Source: DATGZH01 sp035297265
Lineage (GTDB): Bacteria > Actinomycetota > Acidimicrobiia > Acidimicrobiales > RAAP-2
NCBI GenBank assembly: GCA_035297265.1
Contig: DATGZH010000007.1
Span: 1 to 64,000 of the forward strand
DNA: 64,000 nucleotides
Direction: 5' to 3'
The position numbers were made by a program, and so were the translations under genes. The notes beneath the pieces are model-generated. The model did no database searches. It was not told the DNA's origin and was given only the letters and a program-made list of their open reading frames with translations. Shown in pieces: positions 8,372-16,440 of the stretch (positions within the stretch are counted from its first letter, which is position 1; each line of letters opens with the position of its first letter).

Positions 8372-8919
8372 GGCTCGACCTTCTCGACCTTGTCGCCCAC
8401 CCGGACGACGCCCGGCACGACGACCCGGGTGTTCACGCCGCGCAGGCGGAGCTGCCGGCCCTCGGGGGAGTTGACGAAGCGCAGGGCGTCGGTCCCGAAG
8501 CGGGCCGAGAACTTGGCGCACCCGGTGTGGGGGTGCTCGCTGATCTCGAGCACGGTCGACCCGACGGCGAGGAGAGAACCTGCAGGGAGGTGGTCGATGC
8601 TGATGTCGTAGTCCACGTAGAGCTGGTCCCCGGCGAGGGCCCGGCGGTCGGGGTCGGCGGCGACGAGGGCGGCCACCCGGGCGTTCATGACGGTCACCTG
8701 CCGGTCCACCCGCTCGGCGCTGTTGCCCACGGCGTCGGCCCGGGTCCGCCAGGTGTCGCCGATGAGGCCCTCGACCTGGTCGAGCGTCGCCTCGTCCACG
8801 AGCTCGCGCTCGTCCGCGGACGGCCGCCGGACGATGAGCTCGAGCCGGCCGTGGTCCGTGGGCGAGCGCCGGATGTCGGGGAGGCCGGCCTCGAGGGCCT
8901 GCGGGGACAGGTGCGACAC
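8368..8919 (-). CDS. MOSC-domain protein
   Basis: 183-aa MOSC-domain protein (molybdenum cofactor sulfurase C-terminal fold, as in YiiM). The conserved cysteine is in HPHTGCAKFSARFG near residue 135, followed by LRGVNTRVVVPGVVRVGD, typical of the domain's end. GTG 8919 gives VSHLSPQALEAGL, matching how related proteins begin; the frame opens at 8958. Members carry or transfer sulfur or recognise Moco-bound substrates. A Moco-dependent hydroxylase is encoded far downstream (36056-39709), but there is no proximity argument connecting them. Confidence 0.8.
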   Translation of the reverse strand: MSHLSPQALEAGLPDIRRSPTDHGRLELIVRRPSADERELVDEATLDQVEGLIGDTWRTRADAVGNSAERVDRQVTVMNARVAALVAADPDRRALAGDQLYVDYDISIDHLPAGSLLAVGSTVLEISEHPHTGCAKFSARFGTDALRFVNSPEGRQLRLRGVNTRVVVPGVVRVGDKVEKVEP

Positions 8920-8968
8920 GCAGAAATCATGGCATCCCGGCCGTGGACGCCCGACCACGTGAGCTCCG

Positions 8969-10192
8969 TCAGCCGCCCTTCGGGAACTCGAGGGTCAGGT
9001 TCCGTACCGAGCGGAGGCCGTCGGAGTAGCGGGGCTTGAAGCCCTCGGGCAGCGAGTAAGCCGGGATGCGGCGGTGCCACTCCCGGAGGGCCACCCGCAG
9101 CTCCTGCCGGGCGAGGTGCGACCCGAGACAACGGTGGATGCCGCCCCCGAAGGCCACGTGGCGGTTGGGGTTGCGGTGGAAGTCGACGGTCCCGGCCTCC
9201 TCGAACTCGTCTTCGTCGGTGTTGGCCGACCCGAGACAGGCGAGGACCGCGTCGCCCCGGTGCACCGGGCAGCCCTGGATCTCGGCGTTGTCGTGGGCCA
9301 CCCGGATGATCGTCATGACCGGGGTCTCCCAGCGCAGGAGCTCTTCGACCGCCGAGGGGATGACGGCCGGGTCGTCGACGATCTCCTGGCGGTGCCCGGG
9401 GTGCTCGGCCAGGAACTTGAAGCTGCAGGTGAGCGTGTCGGTGATCGTGTCGAGGCCGGCCAGGATCATGAGGAAGCCGATGTCCATGATGTCTTCGTCG
9501 GTGAGCCGCTCACCCTCGACCTCGGCCACGAGGATCCGCGACAGGAGGTCTTCGCCGAGGGGCTCCGAGCGCCGCTTGGCGAGGGCCGTCTCGAAGTAGC
9601 GGTAGATGCGCTGGCTGTTGGCCTTGCGCTGCTCGAGTTGCTCCTCGGAGGTGCCGCTGGCCCGCTGATGGGTCTCGTTGAGCTCGAGCAGCAGTTCGAG
9701 GTCGTCGAGGGGGAGGCCGAAGAGCCGGAGGAAGATGGTCGACGGCAACGGGATGGCGAACTCGTTGGTGAAGTCCACCTCCCCCCGGTCGATGAAGCGA
9801 TCGATGAACAGGTTCACCTGCTCGGTGATCTGGGGCTCGAGCTTGGCCATCTCCCGCGGGGCGAAGAGCGGGTCGAGGAGCTTGCGGAACTTGAGGTGGT
9901 CCGGCGGGTCGATCTGGAGCGGGATCAGCGGGCGGTCGGTGCCGAGCGGCGCCGCCTCCATGCCCGAGGAGAACACCTCGGGGTTGCGCAGGGCGTCGTC
10001 GAGGGCCTTCCTCGTCGTGGTCTGCACGGCGCCGGGGACGACGAGCACGGGCCGACGGGCCCGCATGCGGGCGTAGTGCGGCTGGGGGTACTCCAGGAAG
10101 TCCTGGCCCACGCCGCCGAAGGTCAGGAGGTCGGCGTCACCGAATTCGCCCCCGCCGTCGGTCGACGTGTCGCTGTCGGACCTGGTCGTCAT
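8969..10192 (-). CDS. Cytochrome P450
   Basis: 407-aa soluble bacterial P450. Diagnostic motifs are LAGLDTITDT of the I helix, EELLRW (ExxR) of the K helix and the haem-binding FGGGIHRCLGSHLAR with its cysteine near residue 355. The protein is close in style and motif wording to the second P450 of this window (39706-40908), indicating paralogy. It would hydroxylate a hydrophobic substrate with electrons from a separate ferredoxin system, none of which is seen here. ATG 10192 is favoured over GTG 10198 because GGGGGTGA lies at suitable spacing. It is divergent from the MarR gene, with a 129-base intergenic region. Confidence 0.95.
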   Translation of the reverse strand: MTTRSDSDTSTDGGGEFGDADLLTFGGVGQDFLEYPQPHYARMRARRPVLVVPGAVQTTTRKALDDALRNPEVFSSGMEAAPLGTDRPLIPLQIDPPDHLKFRKLLDPLFAPREMAKLEPQITEQVNLFIDRFIDRGEVDFTNEFAIPLPSTIFLRLFGLPLDDLELLLELNETHQRASGTSEEQLEQRKANSQRIYRYFETALAKRRSEPLGEDLLSRILVAEVEGERLTDEDIMDIGFLMILAGLDTITDTLTCSFKFLAEHPGHRQEIVDDPAVIPSAVEELLRWETPVMTIIRVAHDNAEIQGCPVHRGDAVLACLGSANTDEDEFEEAGTVDFHRNPNRHVAFGGGIHRCLGSHLARQELRVALREWHRRIPAYSLPEGFKPRYSDGLRSVRNLTLEFPKGG

Positions 10193-10304
10193 CGTCACCC
10201 CCGGGGCTCGGCGCCGGCGGCGCCCGGTCCGGTCATCTTAAAGGCGGTCCCCCCTGGCGACCGGAGCCACCCGGCCCGGACCGGCGGCACGGCACGCCGA
10301 TCCC

Positions 10305-10320
10305 TTAGGTAGTCTAACTA
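10305..10320 (+). promoter_or_regulatory. Putative MarR operator/-10 region
   Basis: TTAG (10305-10308) and CTAA (10314-10317) form an inverted pair, and TAGT (10310-10313) with ACTA (10317-10320) form a second one, immediately before the GTG start of the MarR gene at 10322. The A/T-rich island stands out in GC-rich surroundings and lies where a -10 box would be, so a MarR dimer could autorepress. This is a pattern-based guess with short half-sites. Confidence 0.4.
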
Positions 10321-10321
10321 T

Positions 10322-10786
10322 GTGGCTCTCAAACAGCTCCGGGACGAGCGCGTCCGCTCGGTGGCCGAATCGGCCGCCTGGCTGGCCAAACAGGCCGAGA
10401 TCGCCCTCGGCCAGGTCGACCTCTCCCTCCCCCAGTACCGGCTGCTCGGGCTGCTGGCGGAGGGCTCGGCCATCTCGAAGGCCCTCGCCGACCGGCTTGA
10501 CGTCCGGCCGCCGAGCGTCACCGCCCTCGTCGACGGGATGGTGGCGAGGGGGCTGATCGAGCGGCGCCACGCGGTCGACGACCGCCGGCAGGTGTCCCAC
10601 GTCCTCACGAAAGAGGGGACCCGGGTCCTCGGCCGGGCCGACGACGTGGTCCACACCCGGCTGACGATGATCGCCGGCAGCCTGCCCGACGAGGAGGCCC
10701 AGCTCCTCGAGAGCCTCTCCCGATGGGGTGTCGCCCTGAGCGCCTACCACGCGGCGCGGATCGCGGCCAAGGCGGCGGCCAAGTGA
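10322..10786 (+). CDS. MarR-family transcriptional regulator
   Basis: 154-aa MarR/winged-helix repressor. The DNA-recognition part is KALADRLDVRPPSVTALVDGM (around residues 58-78) followed by the wing ARGLIERRHAVDDRRQVSHVLT, with long helices on both sides for dimerisation. MarR proteins usually respond to small hydrophobic ligands. Its stop overlaps the next gene's GTG (GTGA), making a MarR-ABC-ABC operon, an arrangement usually meaning that the regulator controls the exporter. GTG 10322 is used; an ATG two bases earlier is out of frame. Leader sequence is extremely short, compatible with leaderless translation. Confidence 0.9.
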   Translation: MALKQLRDERVRSVAESAAWLAKQAEIALGQVDLSLPQYRLLGLLAEGSAISKALADRLDVRPPSVTALVDGMVARGLIERRHAVDDRRQVSHVLTKEGTRVLGRADDVVHTRLTMIAGSLPDEEAQLLESLSRWGVALSAYHAARIAAKAAAK

Positions 10787-12831
10787 AGACGCCGCTCCTG
10801 TCGAGGGGCCCGAGTCAGCCACCGCCCGACCCCGAGTCCGGCTCGCCGTTCCTCCCCGGCGCCGAGCCCTCCCGCTACGAGGCGCCTCGGGCGACCATCG
10901 ACCCCGACCCGACCAAGAGTTGGCTACAGCGGGCGAAGCCCATCGTCTTCGCCCACAAGAGGATCTTCCTCACGTCGCTCATCCTGGCGTTCGTCGGCCT
11001 CGTCATCCAGGTCGAGATTCCCTATGTCCTGAACAACGCCATCAACAACGCCATCGTCGGGCACAAGGTGCTCGGCGTCGTGCACAAGTCGGCGCTCGGC
11101 CCCTACGTCATGGTGCTCGTGATCCTGGCTCTCGTCGGCGGCGTCACGGGCTACATCTCCCGCAAGTACATGTTCAAGACGGCCTACGCCATCGAGTTCG
11201 ACCTCCGGAACATCATCTACGAGCACCTGACGAAGATGTCGTTCCCGTTCTACGACCGCGTGCAGTCCGGACAGCTCATCTCCCGGGCCAACTCCGACAT
11301 CCGCTCGGTGCAGATGTACCTCACGTTCGCGCCGATGATCCTCGTGCAGTGCAGCATCGCCGTCGTGGCCTTCGGCTTCATGCTCTCGCTCAGCGTGCCG
11401 TTGGCCTTCGTGGCCATGATCCCGATGCCGTTCGTCTTCGTCACCGGCTGGCGGATGCGCCAGTCGATGTTCCCGGTGTCCTGGCTCATCCAGGCCCGCC
11501 TGGCCAATGTGGCCACCATCGTCGACGAGAACATCAACGGCGTCCGGGTCGTGAGGTCCTTCGCCGCCGAGCAGCAGCAGCTCTCCTCGCTGGCCCGTGA
11601 GGCCGACAAGGTCCAATGGAGCTACGTGAAGGACGCCGACCTGCGGGCCCGCTGGACGCCGGCCATGCAGAACCTCCCGCAGCTGGGGCTGGCCCTCGTG
11701 CTCCTGGTCGGGGGGTGGCTGGTCATCCACGGCGAGCTCCAGGTCGGGGCGATGGCCGCCTTCCCGGCCTACATGCTGATGATGCAGATCCCCTTCATGA
11801 TGCTCGGGATGATCATCATGATGGGTCAGCGGGCCGCGGCCTCGGCCGGACGCATCTACGAGGTGCTCGACGAGAAGCCCACCGTGGTCGACCGGCCGGG
11901 CGCCGTCGACCTCGTCACGTGCGAGGGCGACGTCAGCTTCGACTCGGTCGACTTCGCCTACGGCGAGAACCAACCCATGATCCTCTCCGGCCTCGACCTG
12001 CACCTGCGGCCGGGCGAGACCGTGGCCCTGGTCGGGCGCACCGGTTCGGGCAAGTCCACCGTGGCCCGCCTGCTCCCCCGCTTCTACGACGTCACGGGGG
12101 GCAAGATCCTGGTCGACGGACAGGACGTGCGGAACCTCACCCTGGCCAGCCTCCGCTCGCACATCGGCATCGTCCTCGACGAGCCGTTCCTCTTCTCGAT
12201 CTCGATCCGGGACAACATCGCCTACGGCCGGCCCGACGCCGACCTCGCCGACGTCGAGGCGGCGGCCAAGGCGGCCGGGGCGGACGAGTTCATCCGGGAC
12301 CTCCCGGAGGGCTACGACGCCGTGGTCGGCGAGCGCGGTTACACGCTGTCCGGCGGGCAGCGCCAGCGGCTGTCCATCGCCCGGACCCTCCTCGTCAACC
12401 CGCAGATCCTCGTCTTCGACGACGCGACGAGCGCCATCGACGTCCAGGTGGAGCTCCAAATCCACGACTCGCTGCGCAAGCTGATGGAGGGGCGGACCAC
12501 GCTCATCATCGCCCACCGCCTCTCCACTATCGGCCTGGCCGACCGGGTGGTCCTGCTCGACGAGGGCCACATCGTGGCCGACGGGACCCACGCCGAGCTC
12601 CTGGCGACCACCCCGCTCTACGCCGAGGTGCTGGCCCAGGCCGAGCAGGCCGAGCGGGCCGCCCGGGACGCGATGGCGCGCGAGGCCGAGCGCATCGTCC
12701 ACCACGAGCCGGGCCGCGTCGGGAACGGCCACGTGCCCACCGACAACGGCGCCAGCCGCACCGACCCCGGCGACCCCTTCGACGAGGGCGGTCTCCTCGA
12801 CGACCCCCTCGAGGACGGGGAGGCGTACTGA
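10783..12831 (+). CDS. ABC exporter half-transporter, degenerate-site subunit
   Basis: 682-aa type IV ABC exporter half: a proline-rich cytoplasmic N-terminus (to about residue 45), six transmembrane helices (about 50-330) and a C-terminal ATPase domain (about 370-600). ATPase motifs are Walker A GRTGSGKST, signature LSGGQRQRLSIARTLL and Walker B ILVFDDATSAID. The usual catalytic glutamate after Walker B is Asp, the hallmark of the subunit supplying the degenerate site in heterodimeric exporters such as TM287/288. The start is GTG 10783, coupled to the MarR stop. Its last base overlaps the next gene, so both halves should be made in equal amounts. The exported compound is unknown. Confidence 0.93.
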   Translation: MKTPLLSRGPSQPPPDPESGSPFLPGAEPSRYEAPRATIDPDPTKSWLQRAKPIVFAHKRIFLTSLILAFVGLVIQVEIPYVLNNAINNAIVGHKVLGVVHKSALGPYVMVLVILALVGGVTGYISRKYMFKTAYAIEFDLRNIIYEHLTKMSFPFYDRVQSGQLISRANSDIRSVQMYLTFAPMILVQCSIAVVAFGFMLSLSVPLAFVAMIPMPFVFVTGWRMRQSMFPVSWLIQARLANVATIVDENINGVRVVRSFAAEQQQLSSLAREADKVQWSYVKDADLRARWTPAMQNLPQLGLALVLLVGGWLVIHGELQVGAMAAFPAYMLMMQIPFMMLGMIIMMGQRAAASAGRIYEVLDEKPTVVDRPGAVDLVTCEGDVSFDSVDFAYGENQPMILSGLDLHLRPGETVALVGRTGSGKSTVARLLPRFYDVTGGKILVDGQDVRNLTLASLRSHIGIVLDEPFLFSISIRDNIAYGRPDADLADVEAAAKAAGADEFIRDLPEGYDAVVGERGYTLSGGQRQRLSIARTLLVNPQILVFDDATSAIDVQVELQIHDSLRKLMEGRTTLIIAHRLSTIGLADRVVLLDEGHIVADGTHAELLATTPLYAEVLAQAEQAERAARDAMAREAERIVHHEPGRVGNGHVPTDNGASRTDPGDPFDEGGLLDDPLEDGEAY

Positions 12832-14777
12832 TGGCCTGGGGCGGCATGGGCGGCGGCTTCGTAGGCTCGGCGGCCGGACAGTCCGCCGCGGCGGGCCTGC
12901 CCTTCGGCGGCATCCCCTCCGAGCTGCAGAAGGGCGTCGACGAGCTCCTCGACGAGGAGCCCGAGCACGGCGAGCCGGACGTCACCTTCACGCAGGTCGT
13001 CCCGCCGTCGGACCGGCGCACGCTGACGCTCTGGCGGTTGCTCTCCGAGTACCCCGGGATGCTCGTCCTCGCGGGCATCCTCATCATGATCATCGCCTTC
13101 ACGATGCAGCTCGGTCCGAAGTTCACCGAGTACGCCATCAACAACGGGATGATCCCGCACCACGAGAACTTCAGTGCCGTGGTGATGGCCTCGATCGGCT
13201 ACCTGCTCGCCGTGGGCATCACCGCCATCTGCCAGCGCTTCCAGGTGCAGGTCTCCGGGCGCATCGCCGCCTGGGTCATGAACGACCTGCGGAACCGGGT
13301 CTTCGCCCACCTCCAGCGGATGTCGCTCGACTTCTTCACCGCCGAGAAGGCGGGCGTGATCATGACCCGCATGACGAGCGACATCGAGAACCTCCAGCAG
13401 CTGCTGCAGGACGGCCTCTCGCAGTTCGCCATCCAGATCCTCACGATGATCTGGGTCACGATCTTCATGTTCACGACGAACGTGCGGCTCTCCGCCATCA
13501 CGCTCACCCTCGTCCTCCCCCCGCTCCTCATCAGCTCGGTGTGGTTCCACCGGGCCTCCAACCGGGGCTACGACAAGGTGCGCGACGGCATTGCCAAGGT
13601 GCTGTCCGACCTCTCCGAGAGCCTCTCGGGTGTGCGGATCGTGGCCGCCTTCAACCGGCAGCGGCGCAACGTCGTCCACCACCGCAACGTGGTCGGCGAG
13701 TACAAGGACGCCAACGACTACACCGCCGAGGTCAACGCCCGCTACGGGCCCGGGACCCAGATGCTCGGCTGGCTCGGCCAGGCGATCATCCTCGCCGTCG
13801 GGGGCACGATGGTGGTCCACCACGAGCTCACGCCGGGCGCCCTCATCGCCTTCTTCTTGTACCTCAACCGGTTCTTCCAGCCGATCCAGATGCTCACCCA
13901 GCAGTACAACGTCTTCCAGCAGGGCCAGTCGTCCATCTTCAAGCTGCGCACGCTCTTCGAGACCGACCCGAGCGTGCCCGAGGCCGAGGACGCCGAGGAG
14001 CTGCCGCCGGTCGAGGGCGAGATCGTGTTCGAGGACGTCAGCTTCGGCTACGACCCCGAGCTGCCGGTCCTCCACGACGTGAACCTGCGCATCGCTCCGG
14101 GTGAGACCGTGGCCTTCGTCGGCCCGACCGGGGCCGGCAAGTCCACGATGGCCAAGCTGGTGACCCGCTTCTACGACCCGACCGAGGGTCGGGTGCTCAT
14201 CGACGGCCACGACCTGCGGCACGTGACCTTCGCCTCGCTGCGGCGCCAGCTCGGGGTGGTGCCCCAAGAGCCCTTCCTCTTCGCCGGGACCATCCGGGAC
14301 AACGTGGCCTTCGCCCGACCCGAGGCCGACGTGGACGAGGTGTGGGAGGCGGTGCGCCGCGTCGGCCTCGTCGAGGTGGTCGAGCGGCTCCCGAACCAGT
14401 TGGACACGGTGGTCCACGAACGGGGGCAGTCCCTCTCGTCGGGCGAGCGGCAGCTGATCGCCCTCGCCCGGGCCTTCCTCGCCCATCCCCGGGTCCTCGT
14501 GCTCGACGAGGCCACCTCGAACCTCGACCTTTTGTCGGAGACGAAGATCGAGGCGGCCCTCGACGTCCTCCTCGAGGCGCGCACGGCGGTGCTCATCGCC
14601 CACCGCCTGTCGACGGCGATGCGGGCCGACCGCATCGTGGTCGTCGACGAAGGTCGGCTGGTCGAGATGGGCAGCCACGACGAGCTGGTGGCCCTCGGTG
14701 GCCGCTACGCCGAGATGTACGAGACCTGGATCAGCCAGGCCGAGACCGAGCAGCCCACCGCGGGCCCGAAGCGCTGA
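12831..14777 (+). CDS. ABC exporter half-transporter, partner subunit
   Basis: 648-aa partner exporter half. A glycine-rich N-terminus (MAWGGMGGGF...) precedes six transmembrane helices (about 65-355) and an ATPase domain with Walker A GPTGAGKST and Walker B VLVLDEATSNLD, which keeps the catalytic glutamate. The signature is LSSGERQ instead of LSGGQ, as expected for the half that completes the degenerate site built on the first subunit's Walker motifs. ATG 12831 overlaps the upstream stop by one base (TGATG). It converges with the LivF gene 24 bases downstream. Together with the preceding gene it should form a multidrug- or lipid-type exporter in the cytoplasmic membrane. Confidence 0.93.
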   Translation: MAWGGMGGGFVGSAAGQSAAAGLPFGGIPSELQKGVDELLDEEPEHGEPDVTFTQVVPPSDRRTLTLWRLLSEYPGMLVLAGILIMIIAFTMQLGPKFTEYAINNGMIPHHENFSAVVMASIGYLLAVGITAICQRFQVQVSGRIAAWVMNDLRNRVFAHLQRMSLDFFTAEKAGVIMTRMTSDIENLQQLLQDGLSQFAIQILTMIWVTIFMFTTNVRLSAITLTLVLPPLLISSVWFHRASNRGYDKVRDGIAKVLSDLSESLSGVRIVAAFNRQRRNVVHHRNVVGEYKDANDYTAEVNARYGPGTQMLGWLGQAIILAVGGTMVVHHELTPGALIAFFLYLNRFFQPIQMLTQQYNVFQQGQSSIFKLRTLFETDPSVPEAEDAEELPPVEGEIVFEDVSFGYDPELPVLHDVNLRIAPGETVAFVGPTGAGKSTMAKLVTRFYDPTEGRVLIDGHDLRHVTFASLRRQLGVVPQEPFLFAGTIRDNVAFARPEADVDEVWEAVRRVGLVEVVERLPNQLDTVVHERGQSLSSGERQLIALARAFLAHPRVLVLDEATSNLDLLSETKIEAALDVLLEARTAVLIAHRLSTAMRADRIVVVDEGRLVEMGSHDELVALGGRYAEMYETWISQAETEQPTAGPKR

Positions 14778-14800
14778 CCGGCGCCGGTCGGCCGGCGAGA

Positions 14801-15556
14801 TCAGGAAGCGGCGGTGTGCGCGGCCTCGCCGAGGTAGCGGTCCAGCACCTCCTGGTGGGCCTCCGAGGAGGCGCCCGCCCAGCCGACGCGGCCGCGGTTG
14901 AGGATCATGCAGTTGTCGGCGAAGGCCAACGCCCGGTGGACGAACTGCTCGATGAGGACGATCGTGATGCCGCTCTCCCTGGCCTTTTGGAGGCTGTCGA
15001 AGACCGCCTCGGCGACCATCGGGGCCAGGCCGAGCGACATCTCGTCGGCGATGATCAGCTTCGGCGTCACGGCCAGGGCCCGGCCGAGGGCCAGCATCTG
15101 CTGCTCACCGCCCGAGAGGCTCCCCGCCCGCTGCTGGCGGCGGACGCCGAGCACCGGGAACAGCTGCATCGCCCGGTCGATGGCCTCGGCCCGGCCACTG
15201 CGCTTCACGTCGACCACCGCCATCCGGAGGTTCTCGATCACGGAGAGGCCGGGGAAGATGCCCCGGCCCTCCGGGATGTAGTTGAGGCCGCGCCGGCGGA
15301 TCTTGTGGGCGGCGAGCTTGGTGATGTCCTCGCCGTCGAAGACCACCTTGCCGGCGCTCGCCGCAACGAGGCCGGAGACCTTGCGGGCGAGCGTGCTCTT
15401 GCCGGCACCGTTGGCCCCGAGCACGGCGAGGGCCGAGCCCGCCCTGACCTCGAGGCGCACGCCGAAGAGCGCCTGGGAGGGCCCGTAGCGGACGTCGAGG
15501 TCGCTCACCGTGAGCATGACGTCGCCCTCCGGTTCGCCGCCCTCGGGACTGCTCAC
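14801..15556 (-). CDS. livF: Branched-chain-type ABC importer ATPase LivF
   Basis: 251-aa ATPase of the LivF type. Walker A GANGAGKST, the LivF-specific YIPEGRGIFPGLSV, signature SLSGGEQQMLALGRAL and Walker B KLIIADEMSLGLAP are all present, so the protein should be active. GTG 15556 overlaps the LivG stop (GTGA). Together with LivG and the fused permease it forms the membrane-ATPase part of a HAAT-family importer. HAAT systems import branched amino acids but also amides, urea or aromatic acids; in this catabolic setting a carboxylic acid substrate is plausible but unproven. Last gene of the minus-strand operon. Confidence 0.93.
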   Translation of the reverse strand: MSSPEGGEPEGDVMLTVSDLDVRYGPSQALFGVRLEVRAGSALAVLGANGAGKSTLARKVSGLVAASAGKVVFDGEDITKLAAHKIRRRGLNYIPEGRGIFPGLSVIENLRMAVVDVKRSGRAEAIDRAMQLFPVLGVRRQQRAGSLSGGEQQMLALGRALAVTPKLIIADEMSLGLAPMVAEAVFDSLQKARESGITIVLIEQFVHRALAFADNCMILNRGRVGWAGASSEAHQEVLDRYLGEAAHTAAS

Positions 15557-16440
15557 TCCCCGGCCCCCTCGGGCCCGGTGGTCGACTCGACCGCGGGGTG
15601 GGGCGTGGCGACCGCACCGTTGCGGGCCGGCGGGGCCGTGGCCACCGCGTCGTCGTCGCCGAGGTAGGCGGCCCGCACGGCCGGGTCGGCCCGGACCTCC
15701 TCGGCGCTGCCCTCGGCGATCAGCTGGCCGAAGTCGAGCACGTAGATCTTCGAGGAGAGAGCGAGCACCGAGGCCACGTCGTGCTCGACCATGAGGAGCG
15801 ACACCTCGTGGTCCGGGTTGTCCACCACCCTCTGGAAGGACTCGGAGAGCTGCTCGGACTCGTGGAGGTCGAGGCCAGAGAGCGGCTCGTCGAGTAGGAC
15901 GACGCTCGGCCCGGTCGCCAGGGCGCGGCCGATCTCGACCAGCCGGGACATGCCGAGGGGGAGCACGGCCACCGGCGTGCGGGCGATCTTGGTCAGGTCG
16001 AGCAGCTCGAGCAGCGCCTCGACCGCCTCGGTCTCCTCCTTCGGCGGGGGGAAGACGGCGCGGAAGTCGATGAGGTCACGCCAGAGCCGGTGACGCTCGT
16101 TGCGCACCCGATAGCCGAGCACCAGGTGCTCGCGGACCGTGAGGCCCAAGAACAGCTCGGGCTGCTGGAAGGTGCGGGCCAGGCCCTTGCGGGCCCTCGC
16201 CATCGGCGTGGCCGACGTGACGTCCTCACCCTTGATGAAGACCCGGCCCTTCTCCGGGCGGAGCAGGCCGGAGAGGACGCCGAACAACGTGCTCTTGCCG
16301 GCGCCGTTGGGGCCGACGAGCCCGACGATCGTGCCCGACGGCACCTTGATCGCCACGTCGGACAGGGCGACCAGCCCGCCGAAGCGCACCGTGACCTCGG
16401 TCGCCGCGAGGACCGGCGGACTGGGGGCCTCGGTCGTCAC
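15553..16440 (-). CDS. livG: Branched-chain-type ABC importer ATPase LivG
   Basis: 295-aa LivG-type ATPase. Motifs are Walker A GPNGAGKST, the LivG-characteristic LARTFQQPELFLGLTVREHL, a signature region at VAVLPLGMSRLVEIGRAL and Walker B VVLLDEPLSGLD. The signature reads LPLGMSR rather than the usual L[SP][YG]G.QR, a noticeable deviation that may lower activity of one composite site. A C-terminal tail rich in Ala, Pro and Thr (after residue 265) is longer than usual. GTG 16440 overlaps the permease stop as GTGA; the open frame extends upstream but is a shadow of the permease gene. Confidence 0.92.
   Translation of the reverse strand: MTTEAPSPPVLAATEVTVRFGGLVALSDVAIKVPSGTIVGLVGPNGAGKSTLFGVLSGLLRPEKGRVFIKGEDVTSATPMARARKGLARTFQQPELFLGLTVREHLVLGYRVRNERHRLWRDLIDFRAVFPPPKEETEAVEALLELLDLTKIARTPVAVLPLGMSRLVEIGRALATGPSVVLLDEPLSGLDLHESEQLSESFQRVVDNPDHEVSLLMVEHDVASVLALSSKIYVLDFGQLIAEGSAEEVRADPAVRAAYLGDDDAVATAPPARNGAVATPHPAVESTTGPEGAGE

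Noticed and set aside
9074..10312. Plus-strand open frame opposite the first P450
   Set aside because: Antisense to a P450 with complete motifs; low-complexity translation.
12618..14678. Long minus-strand open frame opposite the ABC exporter
   Set aside because: His/Asp/Val-rich antisense artefact of the exporter gene.
14776..14789. Perfect 14-base palindrome GACCGGCGCCGGTC between converging exporter and LivF genes
   Set aside because: It has no loop and no T run, and such GC palindromes arise often here; a bidirectional terminator is possible but not supported.
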